The notes beneath the pieces are model-generated. The model had not been told where the DNA came from. It did no database searches and saw only the letters and a program-made list of their open reading frames with translations. Positions 17,993-26,463 of a stretch of DNA of 39,372 bases are shown here, one piece after another. Within the stretch, counting starts at the first letter, position 1. Each line of letters opens with the position of its first letter. The DNA is from an uncultured bacterium (GTDB taxonomy: Bacteria > Bacteroidota > Bacteroidia > Bacteroidales > CAIWKO01): contig CAIOYH010000198.1 in NCBI GenBank assembly GCA_903862465.1, positions 1-39,372 of the forward strand, read 5' to 3'. A program made the position numbers and the translations under genes.

Positions 17993-18031
17993 CACGGAGA
18001 CACAGAGAACACTAAGAAGCACTAAGCAACA
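17993..18031. repeat. Half-copy of the dispersed ACCAC-GAGACACA element
   Basis: ACCACGGAGACACAGAGAAC followed by ACTAAGAAGCACTAAGC resembles the left arm of copies A and B and the piece at 30599-30636. It lies 27 bp after the prmA stop, again in a 3' flank. No opposing arm is present. Confidence 0.6.
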
Positions 18032-18057
18032 GAAATCAACAAAATCGTATTAGATTT

Positions 18058-18888
18058 TTATTGCTGAACAAATAGCGCAGCGCACCACTCATTCCTCACC
18101 AAATAACGCTCAAAATGAAGTTCAAATTGTGCTGCCTTCTGTTTTATTGCGGGCAAATCGCTTTCGTAAAAGCCGCTCAGCAGGAGCAATCCCTTTGTTT
18201 TTAGTACGGAGGCATAAGCGGGGATGTCGTTTAGGAGGATGTTGCGGTTGATGTTGGCTAGGATGATGTCGAAAGCTTGGTTCGTCAGGAGGGAGGCGTC
18301 GCCTAGGAGGACTTTTATGGCATCGGCGTCGTTTTTTTTGATGTTCTCTAAGGAATTATTGTAAGCCCATTCGTCGTTATCAATGGCGAGGATGGGTTTT
18401 GCGCCCATCTTGTGTGCTAAAATGGCTAAGATGGCGGTGCCACAGCCCATGTCGAGCAGGGATAGGTCGTTGATAGTGTGCTCCAAGAGAAGCTTCGCCA
18501 TCAGATGGGTGGTTTCGTGGTGGCCTGTGCCAAAGGACATCTTGGGTTCGATGATGATTTCGTGCAGAAACCCTTCCTTGGCGGGATGAAACGGAGCGCG
18601 GATATACAAAAGCTTATCAATTTCTACGGCTTCGAAATTGCTTTCCCACAAAGCGTTCCAATTTTGGTCGGGTATGACTTTGATGCTATAATTTATGTGT
18701 ATCTCTGCGTTCTTAAATATATCCAACATAGAAAAAAACGTCTCGTTGAAGTCTTTTTCGGGGATGTATGCCTCAAATCCGTTGGCGCGTTCCACGAAAC
18801 TCTCGAAGCCGAAATCGGACAAGGCAGCCATCACGATTTCTATGTTACGCGGCGGGAATATATCGCAAGTCAGTTCTATATATGTCAT
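18058..18888 (-). CDS. prmA: Ribosomal protein L11 methyltransferase
   Basis: This 276-aa class I SAM-dependent methyltransferase of the PrmA family modifies ribosomal protein L11 in the cytoplasm. The N-terminal half holds the substrate-recognition domain. MSFGTGHHETTHLM is the PrmA hallmark motif before the SAM site; LLDMGCGTAILAILAHKMGA is the SAM glycine loop; ILAIDNDEWA is the acidic residue of motif II; and DIILANINRNILL matches the NI/NPPY-like motif of the family. Length is normal. It starts 6 bp after the tpiA stop, so the two are almost certainly cotranscribed. L11 methylation is usually not essential, so the pairing with tpiA says little about regulation. Confidence 0.95.
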   Translation of the reverse strand: MTYIELTCDIFPPRNIEIVMAALSDFGFESFVERANGFEAYIPEKDFNETFFSMLDIFKNAEIHINYSIKVIPDQNWNALWESNFEAVEIDKLLYIRAPFHPAKEGFLHEIIIEPKMSFGTGHHETTHLMAKLLLEHTINDLSLLDMGCGTAILAILAHKMGAKPILAIDNDEWAYNNSLENIKKNDADAIKVLLGDASLLTNQAFDIILANINRNILLNDIPAYASVLKTKGLLLLSGFYESDLPAIKQKAAQFELHFERYLVRNEWCAALFVQQ

Positions 18889-18894
18889 CTTGGT

Positions 18895-19671
18895 TTAATA
18901 AAGTGATTCGATAATCTTCTGAAAATCGGCTGCGTTGAGCGATGCGCCGCCAATCAGCCCGCCGTCTATGTCATTTTTGGAGAACAATTCGCGAGCATTC
19001 TCGGCATTACAGCTTCCGCCATAGAGGATAGAGGTGTTCTGCGCAGTTTTTTCGCTATAGTTGGCAAAGATTTCGCTGCGGATAAACTGATGCATCCTAT
19101 CCGCCTGAATGGGGCTCGCGGTCTTGCCTGTGCCTATCGCCCACACGGGTTCGTAGGCGATAACCACGTTGGCGAAATCGGTTTCGGGCAGATGGAAAAC
19201 CGAATTTTTGAGCTGATTTTGGATGACATGAAAGTGGCGATCTTCCAAGCGTTCGTCCAACGACTCGCCCACGCAAAAGATAGGGCGAAGGTCATATTCC
19301 AATGCCATATCCACCTTTTTCAACAGGGTATTGTCGTCTTCCTGAAAATAATTCCGACGTTCAGAATGTCCGATGATGACATATTCTGTGCCGATACTCT
19401 GCAACATTTCGGCAGAGATTTCGCCCGTGAAGGCGCCTTTGCGTTCGGTGTAACAATTTTGGGCTGCCAAAGCCAAATGCGGCACATTGCGCGTGATATA
19501 GAGCGCTTCGTAGAGATAAACATAAGGCAACGCCAACACCACCATGATGTTTTCATCCGAAAAACGCAGACGCTTCTCCATGATGTAATCGCTAACTTGC
19601 TCAATCAGTTGCACCGCCTCGGGCAAGGTCTTGTTCATTTTCCAATTGGCGGCTATAATTTTTTGTTTCAT
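18895..19671 (-). CDS. tpiA: Triosephosphate isomerase
   Basis: This 258-aa enzyme interconverts dihydroxyacetone phosphate and glyceraldehyde 3-phosphate in glycolysis and gluconeogenesis. All catalytic residues are visible: Asn9 and Lys11 in AANWKMN, the electrophilic His102 in IIGHSERR, and the base Glu174 in IAYEPVWAIGTG, which also begins the mobile loop 6. ILYGGSCNAENA and DGGLIGGASL form the phosphate-binding loops. Length and motifs are typical. It is the first gene of a minus-strand group with prmA 6 bp downstream and probably the 1511-aa gene after that. A -7 box lies 35-42 bp before the start. Confidence 0.98.
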   Translation of the reverse strand: MKQKIIAANWKMNKTLPEAVQLIEQVSDYIMEKRLRFSDENIMVVLALPYVYLYEALYITRNVPHLALAAQNCYTERKGAFTGEISAEMLQSIGTEYVIIGHSERRNYFQEDDNTLLKKVDMALEYDLRPIFCVGESLDERLEDRHFHVIQNQLKNSVFHLPETDFANVVIAYEPVWAIGTGKTASPIQADRMHQFIRSEIFANYSEKTAQNTSILYGGSCNAENARELFSKNDIDGGLIGGASLNAADFQKIIESLY

Positions 19672-19705
19672 GTTACATTATTCTTGTTAAGAAAGGGGTG
19701 AAACA

Positions 19706-19713
19706 CAAAAATA
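19706..19713 (-). promoter_or_regulatory. -7 box of tpiA-prmA operon
   Basis: The minus strand reads TATTTTTG (TAnnTTTG) 35-42 bp before the tpiA ATG at 19671, in a spacer free of other genes. Confidence 0.55.
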
Positions 19714-19808
19714 CATATTTAGTGATATATGGGCGAAGTTTTTTTTGATTTTGGTGATATTTTTTTTCTCTTTGGAAGAAACGTTCCGATTAATAGTGTG
19801 ATTTTTTT
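19714..19808. other. T-rich spacer upstream of tpiA
   Basis: This stretch carries several long T-runs on the plus strand, near 19740, 19760 and 19804. No gene is seen. It lies between the tpiA promoter and the next tandem array. Confidence 0.4.
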
Positions 19809-19934
19809 AACTTGAATGATGACCGCCGCCAATTGAATGGTGATCGCCGCAACTTGAATGATGACCGCCGCAACTTGAATGATGACCGCCGCAACTTGAA
19901 TGATGACCGCCGCAACTTGAATGGTGACCGCCCA
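19809..19934. repeat. 21-bp tandem array, 6 units
   Basis: Six consecutive 21-bp units have the core AACTTGAATGATGACCGCCG. Units 3-5 are identical; units 1, 2 and 6 differ by a few bases (GGTGATC, GGTGACC). The array lies between the start of tpiA and the end of pbpC. An open plus frame across it (NDDRRNL heptads) runs into the antisense of pbpC and is judged spurious. Confidence 0.95.
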
Positions 19935-20113
19935 AGCTGTTATTTTACCTTATCAAGCTCGAATAATGACTGTGATAACAAGATAAAGATTGCGCCAAGC
20001 ATCACAAGAGACTTCGGTAAATTAGTGGTTTTCGATGAAAGGCGGATGGGGCTACCCCTTTTTTTGTTTATTGGACTTCCATTTTATGATGATGCCAAAT
20101 GGGATTTCGGTAG
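19935..20113. other. Spacer between 21-bp array and palindromes
   Basis: About 180 bp with no supported gene. It links the array to the two GAGACG palindromes downstream of pbpC. No regulatory motif was recognised. Confidence 0.4.
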
Positions 20114-20133
20114 AGACGCGGCACGCCGCGTCT
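20114..20133. repeat. GAGACGCGG palindrome
   Basis: AGACGCGGC and GCCGCGTCT form a 9-bp GC-rich stem separated by two bases. It resembles the GTAGAGACGC-type intergenic palindromes I recall from Bacteroidota and cyanobacteria. It lies about 80 bp past the pbpC stop, without a T-run on the minus strand. Confidence 0.6.
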
Positions 20134-20153
20134 GTCCACGCAACGAATTTGGC

Positions 20154-20177
20154 AGAGACGTAAAATTTTGCGTCTCT
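20154..20177. repeat. AGAGACG palindrome
   Basis: AGAGACG and CGTCTCT flank an AT core (TAAAATTTTG) that also pairs with itself, giving an almost complete palindrome. It lies 20 bp from the previous palindrome and 34 bp past the pbpC stop, so the pair could stabilise the 3' end of the pbpC transcript. Confidence 0.6.
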
Positions 20178-20210
20178 ACGGGCATCAAATGCCTATTCCT
20201 ATCTTTTTTT

Positions 20211-22601
20211 TTATTTTTTCGAATCAATGATTTCGAAATGCACCGTGAGGCTTACGCCTTTTTGGTCCACCAAAGTCATCACGTGGGCTCCGGCAGCGGG
20301 ATTCAGGGCGAGATGATGGAAATCGGTGGTGGCGCCCACGAAAGTGTTATCTAAATACCAATAAATCTTGGTGCCGACCGTGTTATGCGCCGCCTTGAAC
20401 ACCACTTTCTCCCTTGCGCCATTCAAATCCACGGGGAGGTAAATCCTACTGTTATCTTTGGGATAAATCATCTCGATGGAGTTTACGGCATTGTCCGTTG
20501 GGATGCAGTCTTTGCGATAGGGGGGCAGCATTTTGTAGAAAGGATTTTTGGTTTTGTAGAAATATTCCATCACGGGCGGCAACACGAACCACTTTTCGTA
20601 GCGCATGTTCGACACACTCTCGCAGTTGGAATTCACACGCCACAAGCCGCTTGGGTCTAACAACACGATTTGATGGTAAGGGCAGCCCCCGGTTTTGGCA
20701 CCCGACTTGGGCACCCAAACGGTGTCCACATCTTCACAGAGAGCGGTAGCTTTGTAGCCGCTGGCGCGACACACGGGCAACTGAATCATGTCGTCGAAAG
20801 GCGCATCGAACCATCCGTGAGGCTTCAACGACTTGAAGATTTCGAGCATGATAGGCGCGGCATACGTCAAACCCGTCATGCCCGGACGACCTTCCCCGTC
20901 GGAATTGCCTGCCCAAACCGCCACCACATAATTGGGATTGCAGCCTATCGCCCAAGCGTCGCGGCTTCCGTAACTCGTGCCCGTCTTCCACGCTATCTTG
21001 GCTGAGGAAGAGAATTGCTGCCACTCGGCATCCTCATCGGGACGCGACACCTCGTTCATCGCCTCCAAGGCAAACCAAATGGAAGCCGCGCTCAAGTAAG
21101 AAGAGCGGTCGGAACCCGAAGGCTTGCGATGCTTTTCCGTGAAGAGATAATTGGGTGGGTGAAAGTCGTCTTTGTTATAGCGAGAATCCATGCCGCGATA
21201 GTGATTCAAGGTGCGCGCCATGCTTGCGTAAGCTCCCGCCAAGTCCCACAAGTTGGCTTCTGCGCCTCCCAAGATGATGGCTAAGCCGTAGTGGGAAGGG
21301 GGTTTGTTGAGCGTGGTCAATCCTACCTTTTTTAATATATAGTTGAAACGGTTGATGCCATACGCTTGCAGCATCTTGACGGCGGGCACGTTCAACGAGC
21401 GCGCCAAAGCCTTTTTGGCAGGCACCGCACCGTCATATGACAGGCTGTAATTCTCGGGGATGAAGCTGCCCAACTGTATGGGGATGTCTGCCACCAAAGT
21501 GTTGGGCAGGATTTGCCCATCGTTCAGCATGGCTGCGTAAAGAAAAGGTTTCAAAATGCTTCCCGTCGAGCGGGATGCGGTAATCAAATCCACGTCGCAG
21601 CCAAATTCGGGATGATTTTCTTCGGATGTGTTGCCGATATAGGCTATCACATTGCCCGTTTCCACATCCAAAATCAAGGCGGCGGCATTGTTCACCTTGT
21701 TTGCCTTTTGCTTTTCGTGATATCTATCAATGATATCTTTGGAAATGTCTTGCACCGCCACGTCTAAGGTGGTCTTGATGCGCATGCCCTTATAGCCGTC
21801 TTTGATAGCCCTATCCAACAGATGGGTTGACAATTGCGGCAGGGGGAAAGGCTTGCCGGGAAGAGGCTCATTGGTAGCCAACCACAATTGATCGTCGCCG
21901 ATAAGCTTGTATTTGTTGAGCTGAGCGAGCAATCGGTCTCTCTTGGCTTTCAGTTTCTCTTGATTTTTTCCGGGGAAGATAAGCGAGGGACTGTTGGGCA
22001 AAACCGCCAAAGTGGCTGCCTCTGCCCACGACAGCTTCTCCGAACTCTTCCCGAAATAGCGCCAAGAAGCCGCTTCCAAACCCACAACATTCCCCCCGAA
22101 AGGCGCATTGGCAGCATACAAAGCGAGAATTTCCTTTTTGGAATAGGTTAATTCTAAGCGAAATGCCAAATACGTCTCAATCATCTTCTCAAAAACTGTC
22201 CGCGATTGTCCTTTTCGCGCCAAGCGTATCACCTGCATGGTGAGGGTGCTGCCTCCGGCGATGATTTTTCCGGCTTTCACATCACGATAAACAGCTTTCG
22301 CGATAGAAAGTGGATTCACCCCGTTGTGAAAATAAAAATATTTATCTTCGAATAAAATAATTGCCTTTTCAAATTTATATGGGATTATATCATTAGCGGG
22401 AAACCTCCATTGACCATCGTCAGCAATACGAGCACCCATCAAATTGCCGCTACGGTCTTCAATAACAGTGGAACACGGATCGTGAAATAGGGGAGATGGC
22501 AGGGAAATTAAGAACACCAAAACGAACAAAAATGCAGCAAAAAGCCATCCGTTTTTGCGGATAAAAACAGCGATTTGATATTTTGTGAAAAAAAATTTCA
22601 T
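20211..22601 (-). CDS. pbpC: Penicillin-binding protein 1C
   Basis: This 796-aa bifunctional class A-like PBP is anchored by one N-terminal transmembrane helix (about 18-34). The glycosyltransferase family 51 domain contains ILFEDKYFYFHNGVNP with catalytic Glu85 and IAGGSTLTMQVIRLARK (114-130). The transpeptidase domain contains SILK (Ser348-Lys351, the acylated serine), the SLN motif in ARSLNVPAVKML, and KTG in AWKTGTSYGSRDAWA. The last 80 residues form a beta domain as in PbpC proteins (BiPBP_C type). It polymerises and cross-links peptidoglycan at the outer face of the inner membrane; in studied bacteria PbpC is accessory and not essential. Length is normal. No alpha-2-macroglobulin (yfhM) gene, its common neighbour, is present next to it. 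Confidence 0.95.
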   Translation of the reverse strand: MKFFFTKYQIAVFIRKNGWLFAAFLFVLVFLISLPSPLFHDPCSTVIEDRSGNLMGARIADDGQWRFPANDIIPYKFEKAIILFEDKYFYFHNGVNPLSIAKAVYRDVKAGKIIAGGSTLTMQVIRLARKGQSRTVFEKMIETYLAFRLELTYSKKEILALYAANAPFGGNVVGLEAASWRYFGKSSEKLSWAEAATLAVLPNSPSLIFPGKNQEKLKAKRDRLLAQLNKYKLIGDDQLWLATNEPLPGKPFPLPQLSTHLLDRAIKDGYKGMRIKTTLDVAVQDISKDIIDRYHEKQKANKVNNAAALILDVETGNVIAYIGNTSEENHPEFGCDVDLITASRSTGSILKPFLYAAMLNDGQILPNTLVADIPIQLGSFIPENYSLSYDGAVPAKKALARSLNVPAVKMLQAYGINRFNYILKKVGLTTLNKPPSHYGLAIILGGAEANLWDLAGAYASMARTLNHYRGMDSRYNKDDFHPPNYLFTEKHRKPSGSDRSSYLSAASIWFALEAMNEVSRPDEDAEWQQFSSSAKIAWKTGTSYGSRDAWAIGCNPNYVVAVWAGNSDGEGRPGMTGLTYAAPIMLEIFKSLKPHGWFDAPFDDMIQLPVCRASGYKATALCEDVDTVWVPKSGAKTGGCPYHQIVLLDPSGLWRVNSNCESVSNMRYEKWFVLPPVMEYFYKTKNPFYKMLPPYRKDCIPTDNAVNSIEMIYPKDNSRIYLPVDLNGAREKVVFKAAHNTVGTKIYWYLDNTFVGATTDFHHLALNPAAGAHVMTLVDQKGVSLTVHFEIIDSKK

Positions 22602-22641
22602 GGGTGCACCAAGTTATTTGCCGAAAATTACGTTATAATAA

Positions 22642-22649
22642 CAAAGATA
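22642..22649 (-). promoter_or_regulatory. -7 box of pbpC
   Basis: The minus strand reads TATCTTTG (TAnnTTTG) about 41 bp before the pbpC ATG at 22601. It lies in the divergent spacer 22602-22779 shared with the plus-strand gene at 22780. Confidence 0.55.
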
Positions 22650-22731
22650 GAAAAAAATAATTGCAAAGGGTCTAAAATTTTGTGTGGAAAACTTTTTTTG
22701 AGCACAAAATGCGGCATTGAAATTAAATGTG

Positions 22732-22739
22732 TATATTTG
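22732..22739 (+). promoter_or_regulatory. -7 box of T9SS-protein gene
   Basis: TATATTTG followed by C matches TAnnTTTG and lies 41-48 bp before ATG 22780. It rules out the in-frame upstream ATG at 22717, which would lie upstream of the transcription start. Confidence 0.6.
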
Positions 22740-22779
22740 CATTGTTCACAATAATAAATCATCTTTAAAATTAAAAAGT

Positions 22780-25700
22780 ATGAGAACATCTACATTTGTA
22801 AAAGCAGTAAAATCATTGATTGCGGTAGTATTATTTTCCGTTATCACCCTAGAGTCTAAAGCACAACTAACGGTCAGCACCGCGATGACACCGCAGCAAT
22901 TGGTGCAAAATGTGTTGGTAGGTACAGGCGTAACGGTAACTAACATTACATACACGGGTATGGCAGGGTCCATTGGCAGATTTTCCACAGGCGGCACACC
23001 AACCAACTTAGGTCTAGGTACGGGCATCATCATGTCCACAGGCTTGGTGAATGGCACAACGCCGACTAGCATACCGCCTGCGATAGGCTGTCCTGCCACC
23101 AACTTTGAATCGTCAGTCACCAACTCGGCTTCGGATGTCAACCTTCAGGCTTTGGTAACCCAAACCGTTTCGGACGCTTGTGTGTTGCAATTTGATTTTT
23201 TGCCCTTAGCGGACACTATAAAATTCAGATATGTTTTTGCTTCGGAAGAATATCCTGAGTTTGTTTGTTCCACATTTAATGATGTTTTCGGATTCTTTGT
23301 GTCAGGAGCGAATCCTGCCGGAGGAAATTATGTAGCGAAAAATATTGCCTTGATTCCGGGAACAATTTTACCGGTTGCTATCAATTCGGTCAATGGAGGT
23401 CCCGGGTCCGGATATACGGCGAGTGGTTGTATTTCTACAGCTTATGGTGCCTATTATACTGACAATTCGAGTGGCACTAGTATTGTTTTCGATGGCTTCA
23501 CACATGTGCTGACAGCATGGTGCAGGGTAATCCCTTGCACAAACTATCATATAAAATTAGCCATTGGGGATTGCGGCGATGAGTCGTATGATTCCGGTGT
23601 TTTTCTAGAGGCAAACAGTTTCTCGACAAGTGCTGTAACGATTAATACAACCTATACATCACCAAATGTGTCTTTAACCAATGCGGTAGAAGGGTGTAAC
23701 GATGCCATAATTAATTTTAGTTTGAGTAATCCGGCAACCTCGCCTTATACCATTACCTATACCATTGCGGGTACTGCCACCAATGGTGTGGATTATACTA
23801 CCATTCCAACAAGTGTTACGATTCCCGTCGGTCAGACTACGACAAGTTTGACGATTCACCCATTAACGGATGCCCTTCCTGAAGGAACAGAAACGGTTAT
23901 ATTGACTTTCCAAACGAGTATCTGCGGAGGAACAAATACGAGTACAATAAATATTTTGAACAATAATCCTTTGACAGTTTCCTCAAGTGTTGACACTTTG
24001 ATTTGTAATGGTACGGCACATCTTTCCGTGTTTCCTTTGGGAGGGATAACGCCTTACACATATCTTTGGAGCAATGGCGCAGGAACCACTGCTAGTGTGA
24101 ATGTCTCCCCAGTGGCAACCACAAACTATTTTGTGACAGTCACGGATTTATGTGGTTCTACAGCAACACAAAATGTGTTGGTAACGGTTGGCTTCAGCAA
24201 TGCCAATGCCGGTCTTGATGCAACGATTTGCGCGGGGCAATCCACTACTTTGACAGCATCGGGCGGGACAAATTATCTTTGGAATACGGGAGCCACTACT
24301 CCATCCATTACAGTTTCGCCACCAAACACAACAAGCTATTGGGTGACTGCCGTGGACAATTGTCCGACGATGGATACCGTACAAGTTATTGTGAATCCAA
24401 ACCCTGTATTAACCTTTACCCCCGCGAGTGCTTCCATTTGTTTGGGGACTTCAATTTCTTTAGATTGTAGTGGTGCGACTACCTACGTATGGACTCCTAG
24501 TACAACTCTTACACCAGCCACAGGGTCTCCTGTAACCGCTACACCCACGGGAAATACTACTTATACCGTTGTGGGGACAACACTTGGTTGCACAGGGACG
24601 GGCACGGTAAATGTCGCGATTAATCCTGATTTAGTATTATCGGTGACTCCCCCTGCTCCGGCAATTTGCAATGGGTCTTCCGTTAGTTTGACTGCCTCAG
24701 GAGCTGACACCTATGTGTGGGCACCAAGTGGTACCTTATCAGCAGGAACCGGAACTTCTGTTATTGCCTCGCCAAGCATAACGACGACGTATCAAGTGGT
24801 TGGTACGAATGCGGCAGGATGTACAGGCGCTACTGATGTTACCGTTATTGCAACAATGGGTCCTGTCATTTCTATCACTGCAAATCCCAATCCTATATGT
24901 ATTGGTGATACGAGTCAACTTATGTGTAATGGTGCAGCCCAGAATTATGTGTGGACACCTACAACAACGCTGACAAATGCAACAGGGCAGATTACACATG
25001 CCTTTCCAACCGTCAACACTACTTATACGGTTGTGGCAGATAACAGTGGTTGCATTAGTACTGCCGAATATACTTTGAATGTTAGTCCCTTGCCTACGGT
25101 AGATTTTTCGGCAGATATTCGTGAAGGCTGTCAAGGTCTTTTGGTTAATTTTCAAGATTTGACCACACCCGCGGTAAATCAATGGTATTGGACTTTTGGG
25201 GATAATGTGACCTATGGTGGGTTCTCGTATCTTCAAAATCCAGCGCATTATTTTGAGAACGTAGGCACCTATGATGTAACCTTGTCTGTTATTAGTAGCG
25301 CCGGCTGCAAGATGTCACTAACAAAACCCGGATATATTGTTACGCACGCAGTTCCAACTGCAGACTTTTCTGTCACTCCCGATATTGTAAACGAGTTGGA
25401 TGCTTTAGTTTGGTTCACCGACCAATCCTCAGGGGCAAGCGTCTGGAATTGGAACTTTGGAGAACTTAATGTGATAGGCAATACGTCTTCCGTAGAGAAT
25501 CCAACACATTTATATGCCGACACCGGCAACTATTATCCTGTCCTTATAGTGTTCTCTGATTATGGATGTTCAGATACCGTCACGCGTCATGTTTATGTTG
25601 AACCGAACTTTGCTTTCTATGCTCCGAATGCGTTTACACCTAATAATGATGAGAAAAATCAAATCTTTGCTCCTAAGGGAGAAGGCATAAATGCTGAAAC

Positions 25701-25887
25701 TTATGAAATACGTATTTATGATCGATGGGGTAAACAAATTTTTAATTCTCGAGATATGGCTGAAGGTTGGAATGGAAAAGTGGGCAACAAAGAGCCTGTT
25801 GAAGGCGTGTATAATTGGTACATTTCCTTCTATGACATCAACCGAAGGTACCATTCCTATAAAGGCAATGTCGTTCTGGTAAAATAA
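22780..25887 (+). CDS. Secreted choice-of-anchor-L / PKD protein with T9SS type B C-terminus
   Basis: This is a 1035-aa protein from the start chosen at 22780; an earlier in-frame ATG at 22717 precedes the -7 box. A signal peptide ends near SKAQ (residue 29). Residues about 31-284 match the choice-of-anchor L type (TPQQLVQNVLVGTGVTVTNI, VFASEEYPEFVCSTFNDVFG). Residues about 294-397 look Calx-beta-like (GTATNGVDYTTIP, LPEGTETVILTF). A series of Ig/PKD-like repeats rich in Thr/Gly/Val follows (about 398-768). Two PKD domains begin near 770 (FSADIREGCQGLLVNFQD) and 856. The last 90 residues (FYAPNAFTPNNDEKNQIF, YEIRIYDRWGKQIF, ending GNVVLVK) are the gliding-motility-associated C-terminal domain used for type IX secretion sorting. 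It is expected to be exported through the T9SS and held on the surface. The ligand is unknown. Confidence 0.95.
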   Translation: MRTSTFVKAVKSLIAVVLFSVITLESKAQLTVSTAMTPQQLVQNVLVGTGVTVTNITYTGMAGSIGRFSTGGTPTNLGLGTGIIMSTGLVNGTTPTSIPPAIGCPATNFESSVTNSASDVNLQALVTQTVSDACVLQFDFLPLADTIKFRYVFASEEYPEFVCSTFNDVFGFFVSGANPAGGNYVAKNIALIPGTILPVAINSVNGGPGSGYTASGCISTAYGAYYTDNSSGTSIVFDGFTHVLTAWCRVIPCTNYHIKLAIGDCGDESYDSGVFLEANSFSTSAVTINTTYTSPNVSLTNAVEGCNDAIINFSLSNPATSPYTITYTIAGTATNGVDYTTIPTSVTIPVGQTTTSLTIHPLTDALPEGTETVILTFQTSICGGTNTSTINILNNNPLTVSSSVDTLICNGTAHLSVFPLGGITPYTYLWSNGAGTTASVNVSPVATTNYFVTVTDLCGSTATQNVLVTVGFSNANAGLDATICAGQSTTLTASGGTNYLWNTGATTPSITVSPPNTTSYWVTAVDNCPTMDTVQVIVNPNPVLTFTPASASICLGTSISLDCSGATTYVWTPSTTLTPATGSPVTATPTGNTTYTVVGTTLGCTGTGTVNVAINPDLVLSVTPPAPAICNGSSVSLTASGADTYVWAPSGTLSAGTGTSVIASPSITTTYQVVGTNAAGCTGATDVTVIATMGPVISITANPNPICIGDTSQLMCNGAAQNYVWTPTTTLTNATGQITHAFPTVNTTYTVVADNSGCISTAEYTLNVSPLPTVDFSADIREGCQGLLVNFQDLTTPAVNQWYWTFGDNVTYGGFSYLQNPAHYFENVGTYDVTLSVISSAGCKMSLTKPGYIVTHAVPTADFSVTPDIVNELDALVWFTDQSSGASVWNWNFGELNVIGNTSSVENPTHLYADTGNYYPVLIVFSDYGCSDTVTRHVYVEPNFAFYAPNAFTPNNDEKNQIFAPKGEGINAETYEIRIYDRWGKQIFNSRDMAEGWNGKVGNKEPVEGVYNWYISFYDINRRYHSYKGNVVLVK

Positions 25888-25915
25888 CACGAAAGTCATA
25901 CTTAGAAATTATTGG

Positions 25916-25953
25916 AAGGTCTCTTTGCATTGCAAGGAGACTTTTCTTTTTTT
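25916..25953 (+). terminator. Rho-independent terminator of the T9SS-protein gene
   Basis: AAGGTCTCTTTGC (25916-25928) pairs with GCAAGGAGACTTT (25932-25944) with two wobble pairs around a 3-nt loop, followed by a T-rich run to 25953. It lies 29 bp after the stop and separates this gene from the convergent RNase P RNA gene. Confidence 0.8.
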
Positions 25954-25971
25954 GTGAAGAGCAAAAAATAA

Positions 25972-26330
25972 AACAACAGTTCCGTAAGCCGGGTTCTGTT
26001 TTAGTCTATCATTTATCTAGCTGCGTCGTCGCCAACGCAGTCCAACGACCTACCCTCCGGAATTGGGCGGGCAGCCCTCAAACTCCGGTTTATTTGGTCT
26101 TTCAACCCATAAGGTTTGCCCTCCCAACACGTCACCGTATCGGGACGTGAGCTCTTACCTCACATTTTCACCCTTTCCGCGACACCGTGGCATCGTGGTG
26201 GTTATTTTCTGTGGCACTTGCTGGCTTTCGGTTGCCCGAAATCCTTCCCGTTAGGAAGTATGGCGCCCTGTGTTGCCCGGACTTTCCTCTTTTCGGGTTG
26301 CCCCGAACAGCGATAAACCGAACTGTTGTT
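25972..26330 (-). ncRNA. rnpB: RNase P RNA (type A)
   Basis: This is the catalytic RNA of RNase P, which matures tRNA 5' ends. Read on the minus strand it contains the conserved blocks in order: AGAGGAAAGTCCGGGCA near the 5' end, ACAGGGC, CCTAACGGGAAGG, GGTAAGAGCTCAC, GGGTAGGTCGTTG, AGATAAATGATAG and CAGAACCCGGCTTAC at the 3' end. Helix P1 closes the molecule: AACAACAGTTC at the 5' end pairs with GAACTGTTGTT at the 3' end (25972-25982 with 26320-26330), which sets both ends at about 359 nt. A -7 box lies 9 bp upstream of the 5' end. It is convergent with the preceding plus-strand gene. Confidence 0.97.
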
Positions 26331-26338
26331 TTACGCGG

Positions 26339-26346
26339 CAAAGGTA
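26339..26346 (-). promoter_or_regulatory. -7 box of rnpB
   Basis: The minus strand reads TACCTTTG (TAnnTTTG), ending 9 bp before the 5' end of helix P1 at 26330. This matches the usual distance from this box to the transcription start. Confidence 0.75.
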
Positions 26347-26431
26347 GTAAAATTTATGATTGAAGATTTATGATTTTATATTTAGGCTTGGCAATTTGAA
26401 ATATATGATTAGCGATATGGCAAAAAAAGCG

Positions 26432-26439
26432 TATTTTTG
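26432..26439 (+). promoter_or_regulatory. -7 box of the ketosynthase operon
   Basis: TATTTTTG followed by CAGCC matches TAnnTTTG and lies 25 bp before ATG 26464. The frame extends upstream to a possible TTG at 26437, but that lies inside the box, so 26464 is the start. Confidence 0.65.
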
Positions 26440-26463
26440 CAGCCACTTTTTAAATACATTCTG

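Noticed and set aside
19090-19701. Plus-strand frame of 203 codons
   Set aside because: Antisense to tpiA, which has all catalytic residues.
20114-20177. Intrinsic terminator for pbpC
   Set aside because: The two palindromes are strong, but no T-run follows them on the minus strand; they fit dispersed repeats better.
19812-20354. Plus-strand frame of 180 codons beginning with NDDRRNL heptads
   Set aside because: The first part is the 21-bp array, and the last part is antisense to the well-supported pbpC 3' end.
22717-22779. Earlier in-frame ATG for the T9SS protein
   Set aside because: It would place the start upstream of the TATATTTG box and add 21 residues before a complete signal peptide that begins at 22780.
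26063-26316. Plus-strand frames of 63 and 66 codons
   Set aside because: They lie on the strand opposite to RNase P RNA, whose conserved blocks and closing helix are all present.
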